The notes under the pieces: generated by a model
The model's input: only the letters and a program-made list of their open reading frames with translations
What the model was told of the DNA's origin: nothing
The model's database searches: none
Made by a program: the position numbers and the translations under genes
Shown here: in pieces, positions 33,597 to 38,889 of the stretch
How positions within the stretch are numbered: the stretch's first letter is position 1
How the letters are laid out: the number at the start of each line of letters is the position of its first letter
Source: Elusimicrobiota bacterium
Lineage (GTDB): Bacteria; Elusimicrobiota; Elusimicrobia; UBA1565; UBA9628
Direction: 5' to 3'
Assembly (NCBI GenBank): GCA_027452025.1
Contig: DAIDHI010000004.1
Span: 1-38,889 of the forward strand
DNA length: 38,889 bases

Positions 33597-34748
33597 TCAG
33601 CAGCCGATGGCGCGGGAGATGACCAGCCTCTGGATCTCCGAGGTCCCCTCGCCGATCTGCAGCAGGCGCTGGTCGCGGTAGAACCGCTCGACGTCGAACT
33701 CCTTCATCAGGCCGTAGCCCCCGTGGATCTGCACGGCCTCGTTGGCGACTTGCTGGGCGACCTCCGAGCAGTAGAGCTTGGCCATCGCCGACTCCGTGCC
33801 GAAAGGCTTATGCTGGTCGCGCAGCCAGCAGGCGCGATAAAGGAACCAGCGCGCGTGCTCGATCTTGAGCGCCATGTCGGCGAGCTTGAACGCCGTGGCC
33901 TGGAACTGGGAGAGGCTCTTGCCGAACTGCTTGCGCTGCTTGGCGTAGGAGAGCGCCAGCTCAAAGGCGCCTTGCGCGCAGCCCAGGCCCATGGCCCCGA
34001 TGGACAGGCGTCCGGAGTCCAGGGTCTTGAGCATCTGCTTGGAGCCGTCGCCGCGGGGACCCAGACGCGCCGAATCCGGCACCTTCACCCCGGAGAAATA
34101 CAGCTCGGAGGTGTTGGAGGCGCGCCACATGAGCTTCTTGTGCATCGTCTTGGCGCTGAAGCCCGGCGTGTCCTTGTCGACGATGAAGCAGGTGAACTCG
34201 GGATTGCCTTTCTCGTCCTGGCCCGTGACGGCCTGGACGATGATGCCCTCCGTCATGCTCGTCGAGCCGTTGGTGATGAAGATCTTCGAGCCGTCGATGC
34301 TCCAGCTGCCGTCCTTCTGCTGGACGGCGCGGGTCTTGGAGCCGCGGGAGTCGGACCCGGCCGACGGCTCGGTCAGCCCGAAGGCGAAGAGGGCCTCGCC
34401 CGCCGCCAGGCGGGGGAGATACCTCCGCTTCTGCTCGGCCGTGCCGAAATAGAGCAGCGGCGCGATGCCCAGGGAGACCCCGGCCGCGACGGTCGCCGCG
34501 TGCGAGCCGTCCACGCGCGCCAGCTCCTCGACGGCGATGACGTAGGAGAGGTAGTCGAGTCCGGAGCCGCCGTATTCCTCGGGGACGATGAGCCCGAAGA
34601 TGCCGGCCTCGCCCATGCCGCGGGTCAGCTCCTCGGAGAACTCCTCCTTTTCGTCGAGCTCGTGGGCCCGGGGCTTGATCTTGGCCTCGGCGAACTTGCG
34701 CACCGTCTCGCGGATGGTCTTTTGGTCGTCGGAAAGCTCGAAATCCAT
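33597..34748 (-). CDS. Acyl-CoA dehydrogenase, short/branched-chain type
   Basis: 383 residues, standard family length. It begins M-D-F-E-L-S-D-D-Q, has F-G-L-T-E-P-S-A-G-S-D (FAD/substrate block), W-S-I-D-G-S-K-I-F-I-T-N-G, R-K-Q-F-G-K-S and Q-I-H-G-G-Y-G. It ends in I-G-E-G-T-S-E-I-Q-R-L-V-I-S-R. The Glu in G-E-G-T is the catalytic base of short- and medium-chain enzymes; isovaleryl-CoA dehydrogenase has Ala there and its base elsewhere. It therefore looks like a butyryl- or branched-acyl enzyme rather than the LiuA partner of the leucine operon. ATG 34748 is the natural N-terminus, with TAGAAT 7 nt upstream. Confidence 0.9.
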   Translation of the reverse strand: MDFELSDDQKTIRETVRKFAEAKIKPRAHELDEKEEFSEELTRGMGEAGIFGLIVPEEYGGSGLDYLSYVIAVEELARVDGSHAATVAAGVSLGIAPLLYFGTAEQKRRYLPRLAAGEALFAFGLTEPSAGSDSRGSKTRAVQQKDGSWSIDGSKIFITNGSTSMTEGIIVQAVTGQDEKGNPEFTCFIVDKDTPGFSAKTMHKKLMWRASNTSELYFSGVKVPDSARLGPRGDGSKQMLKTLDSGRLSIGAMGLGCAQGAFELALSYAKQRKQFGKSLSQFQATAFKLADMALKIEHARWFLYRACWLRDQHKPFGTESAMAKLYCSEVAQQVANEAVQIHGGYGLMKEFDVERFYRDQRLLQIGEGTSEIQRLVISRAIGC

Positions 34749-34755
34749 AGGGTAT

Positions 34756-34765
34756 ATTCTATAAA
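34756..34765. promoter_or_regulatory. Overlapping divergent -10 boxes for the acyl-CoA dehydrogenase and ileS
   Basis: On the minus strand TAGAAT (34761-34756) lies 7 nt before ATG 34748. On the plus strand TATAAA (34760-34765) lies 11 nt before ATG 34777. The two hexamers share two bases, and the whole gap between the start codons is 28 nt. Confidence 0.5.
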
Positions 34766-34776
34766 ATGATGGGACC

Positions 34777-37514
<2,738 letters not shown>

Positions 37515-37518
<4 letters not shown>

Positions 37519-37970
37519 AGGCGGCCGCCCGGCGCCTGTTCGCTCTCGCCGTCATCGTCGCGGCCGATCGCGCCACCAAGCTGTGGGCGGTGCATTGGCT
37601 GATGCCCCGCGGCTACTACCCGCTGCTGCCCTTCTTCGACCTCGCCTACGTCGAGAACACCGGCGCGGCCTTCGGCATCGGGTTTAGCCGCAACGCCTTC
37701 TTCACGGGGCTTTCCATCGTGCTCCTGGGCGTGATCTTCTATCTCCAGCGCCGCTGGGCGGGCAAGAACGCCTGGGTCCAGGCGGGTCTGGTGCTGGTGG
37801 CGGGAGGGGCTCTGGGCAACCTCTACGACCGGGTCACGCTCGGCTACGTGGTGGACTTTCTGCACATCCACTACTGGCCCGTGTTCAACGTGGCCGACTC
37901 CTGCGTGACGGTGGGCGCCTTCTGCCTGGCCTGGGGGCTGCGCGACGAGGCGGGGGCCACCGCGCCCTAG
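37515..37970 (+). CDS. lspA: Lipoprotein signal peptidase
   Basis: 151 residues with four membrane helices. It has D-R-A-T-K-L-W-A in the first block, E-N-T-G-A-A-F-G, then G-N-L-Y-D-R and F-N-V-A-D-S, whose Asp residues are the catalytic pair of this aspartyl protease. It removes signal peptides from prolipoproteins at the inner membrane and would process the lipobox proteins encoded at 12355 and 12984. GTG 37515 overlaps the ileS stop (GTGA). The stop interlocks with that of the convergent secreted-protein gene in CTAG at 37967-37970. Confidence 0.95.
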
Positions 37971-38758
37971 CTTGCCGGGCTGTTGTTGTTGCCGTCCTGG
38001 GGCGGCTGATCCAGCCGAGGCGGGCCGTATTCCGGGCCCGAGGGGCCGGTGTTGCCGCTGCCGTCGGCCGCGCGGTTCATGGCAAAGCCGATGAGCGCTC
38101 CCACCGCGCCGAGCAGGAACAGACCGGCTCCGCCGCCGAGGAGCGCGCCAACGAGGCCGAACCACGTCCCCATCTTGAGCGCGCCCATCTCCGACGGCGT
38201 GGGCTTGAAGGGCGTCTTGGGCTTGGCGGGGGCGGCGGCAGGGACGTCGGTCTGGTCGAGGCCCTTCTTCTTGCCTCGCCAGAACAGGATCTTATCCATC
38301 AGGCCGCCAGAGGACTTCTTGCCGGCGACGACGGAGCGATCGACGTCGCTTTTCTGGGCGTCGCTGCCGTCATAACCGGAGTCCTGGATGCCTTTTCCCT
38401 CCGTCATGCCGGCGGCCGACTGGACGGTCTCCAGGTGGGACGCTTTGGGAGCAGGGTGGCTCTGGCTTGCCGCCTGCTGCTTGACCTGCTGGTTGATCGC
38501 GTCGCGTTGGGCCTGCGTGATCGAGCGGCTGTGGAGATAGACGTCGAAGATCGTCTTGGCCTTCTTGGGGTCGCCCTGGGCCTTCTGCATTTCCGTGTAG
38601 AAGTCTGCCCGATCCTTTGGCGGCAGATCGCAGTAGAGGGTGTCGGTGGGCCCTTTCTGCTGGGCGCAGTTGACAGGCGGCTTGGCCGGCGCCTGGTCGG
38701 CGCGCGCGGCCGGAGCGAGGGCCAGCAGTCCCAACGCCAAGAGGGGGGAGGCGTTCAT
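37967..38758 (-). CDS. Secreted/membrane-associated protein of unknown function
   Basis: 263 residues. M-N-A-S-P-L-L-A-L-G-L-L-A-L-A-P-A-A-R-A is a signal peptide. The mature region has Cys residues in V-N-C-A-Q-Q and L-Y-C-D-L, a Gln/Ser-rich linker and a basic patch (F-W-R-G-K-K-K). A Gly-rich hydrophobic segment (about 205-238, L-L-G-G-G-A-G-L-F-L-L-G-A-V-G-A) may insert in a membrane. The C-terminus is Pro/Gly/Asn-rich and disordered. No family is recognised. I chose ATG 38758 because the signal peptide begins there; TATAAC lies one base upstream, too close to be this gene's -10. It converges on lspA. Confidence 0.7.
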   Translation of the reverse strand: MNASPLLALGLLALAPAARADQAPAKPPVNCAQQKGPTDTLYCDLPPKDRADFYTEMQKAQGDPKKAKTIFDVYLHSRSITQAQRDAINQQVKQQAASQSHPAPKASHLETVQSAAGMTEGKGIQDSGYDGSDAQKSDVDRSVVAGKKSSGGLMDKILFWRGKKKGLDQTDVPAAAPAKPKTPFKPTPSEMGALKMGTWFGLVGALLGGGAGLFLLGAVGALIGFAMNRAADGSGNTGPSGPEYGPPRLDQPPQDGNNNSPAS

Positions 38759-38852
38759 GGTTATACCGTAATCCCGCGGCTGATCCGACTGAAGGGCCAA
38801 AAGGCCCAGACGACGATAGGACTTTAGCCCCAAAAGGCCGGGAGCGCAAGGG

Positions 38853-38889
38853 CTATTTTCGAGTCCGGTCGAGCAGGCCGACGAGCTCG
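38853..38889 (-). CDS. Possible C-terminal end of a gene entering from the right edge
   Basis: On the minus strand one frame reads E-L-V-G-L-L-D-R-T-R-K then TAG (38855-38853). This resembles the end of a real protein, but only 11 codons are visible, so the call rests on composition alone. Confidence 0.3.
   Translation of the reverse strand, partial: ELVGLLDRTRK

Noticed and set aside
38757..38766. TATAAC just before ATG 38758 as its promoter
   Set aside because: Only one base separates it from the start codon, which would place transcription initiation inside the gene; probably coincidence or the promoter lies further upstream.

Overview
The window is a GC-rich (roughly two-thirds G+C), densely packed bacterial chromosome segment. 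It has about 37 protein genes, two tRNA genes, and no mobile element, CRISPR array or phage gene that I can see. Lipobox proteins with lspA, a bactofilin next to an M23 peptidase, a SurA-like chaperone fragment, a YibQ-type deacetylase and several glycosyltransferases point to a diderm bacterium. The gene style resembles uncultured, GC-rich Elusimicrobiota or neighbouring phyla, but that placement is an impression and not proven here.

Layout. 1-2900 (minus): a nucleotidyltransferase-like gene cut by the left edge and an SGNH-hydrolase/TPR protein. 2946-4888 (plus): a GT2 glycosyltransferase and a radical SAM/SPASM protein. 4885-5223 (minus): a small coiled-coil protein. 5322-9393 (plus): a leucine-degradation-type operon (acyl-CoA carboxylase beta subunit, enoyl-CoA hydratase, AIM24-family protein, HMG-CoA lyase). 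9464-9538: tRNA-Arg(CCG). 9557-12288 (minus): GT-C membrane protein, receiver protein, secreted protein. 12355-17222 (minus): two lipoproteins, a receiver fused to a degenerate metallo-beta-lactamase fold, and alaS. 17340-21168 (plus): M23 peptidase, bactofilin, SurA-N-like protein, PfkB kinase, YibQ-like deacetylase, a cell-envelope and shape cluster. 21087-25906 (minus): polytopic membrane protein, tRNA-Leu(CAA), secreted protein, glycerophosphodiesterase, histidine kinase. 25983-28527 (plus): UPF0016 transporter, AidB-like acyl-CoA dehydrogenase, membrane protein. 28502-29332 (minus): a deiodinase-like thioredoxin-fold protein with a C-terminal membrane anchor. 29410-31406 (plus): a GT21-type glycosyltransferase coupled to a receiver-hotdog thioesterase fusion. 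31385-34748 (minus): hypothetical protein, AI-2E-family permease, cyclic-nucleotide-binding protein, small membrane protein, acyl-CoA dehydrogenase. 34777-37970 (plus): ileS and lspA. 37967-38758 (minus): a secreted protein, then a possible gene tail at the right edge.

Two themes stand out. First, many first-in-operon genes have a TATAAT-like -10 box only 6-8 nt before the start codon, which implies leaderless mRNAs, whereas inner genes use ATGA/GTGA overlaps or Shine-Dalgarno sites. One such promoter points to an ATG that is out of frame with the downstream GT2 gene because of a G9 run, which suggests phase variation or a sequence error. Second, receiver domains are attached to unusual outputs: one to a hotdog thioesterase, one to an apparently metal-free MBL fold. 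Neither has an adjacent histidine kinase. The only stretch over 300 bases outside well-supported genes is 31407-31736, which holds a weakly supported ORF and a perfect 20-bp palindrome.
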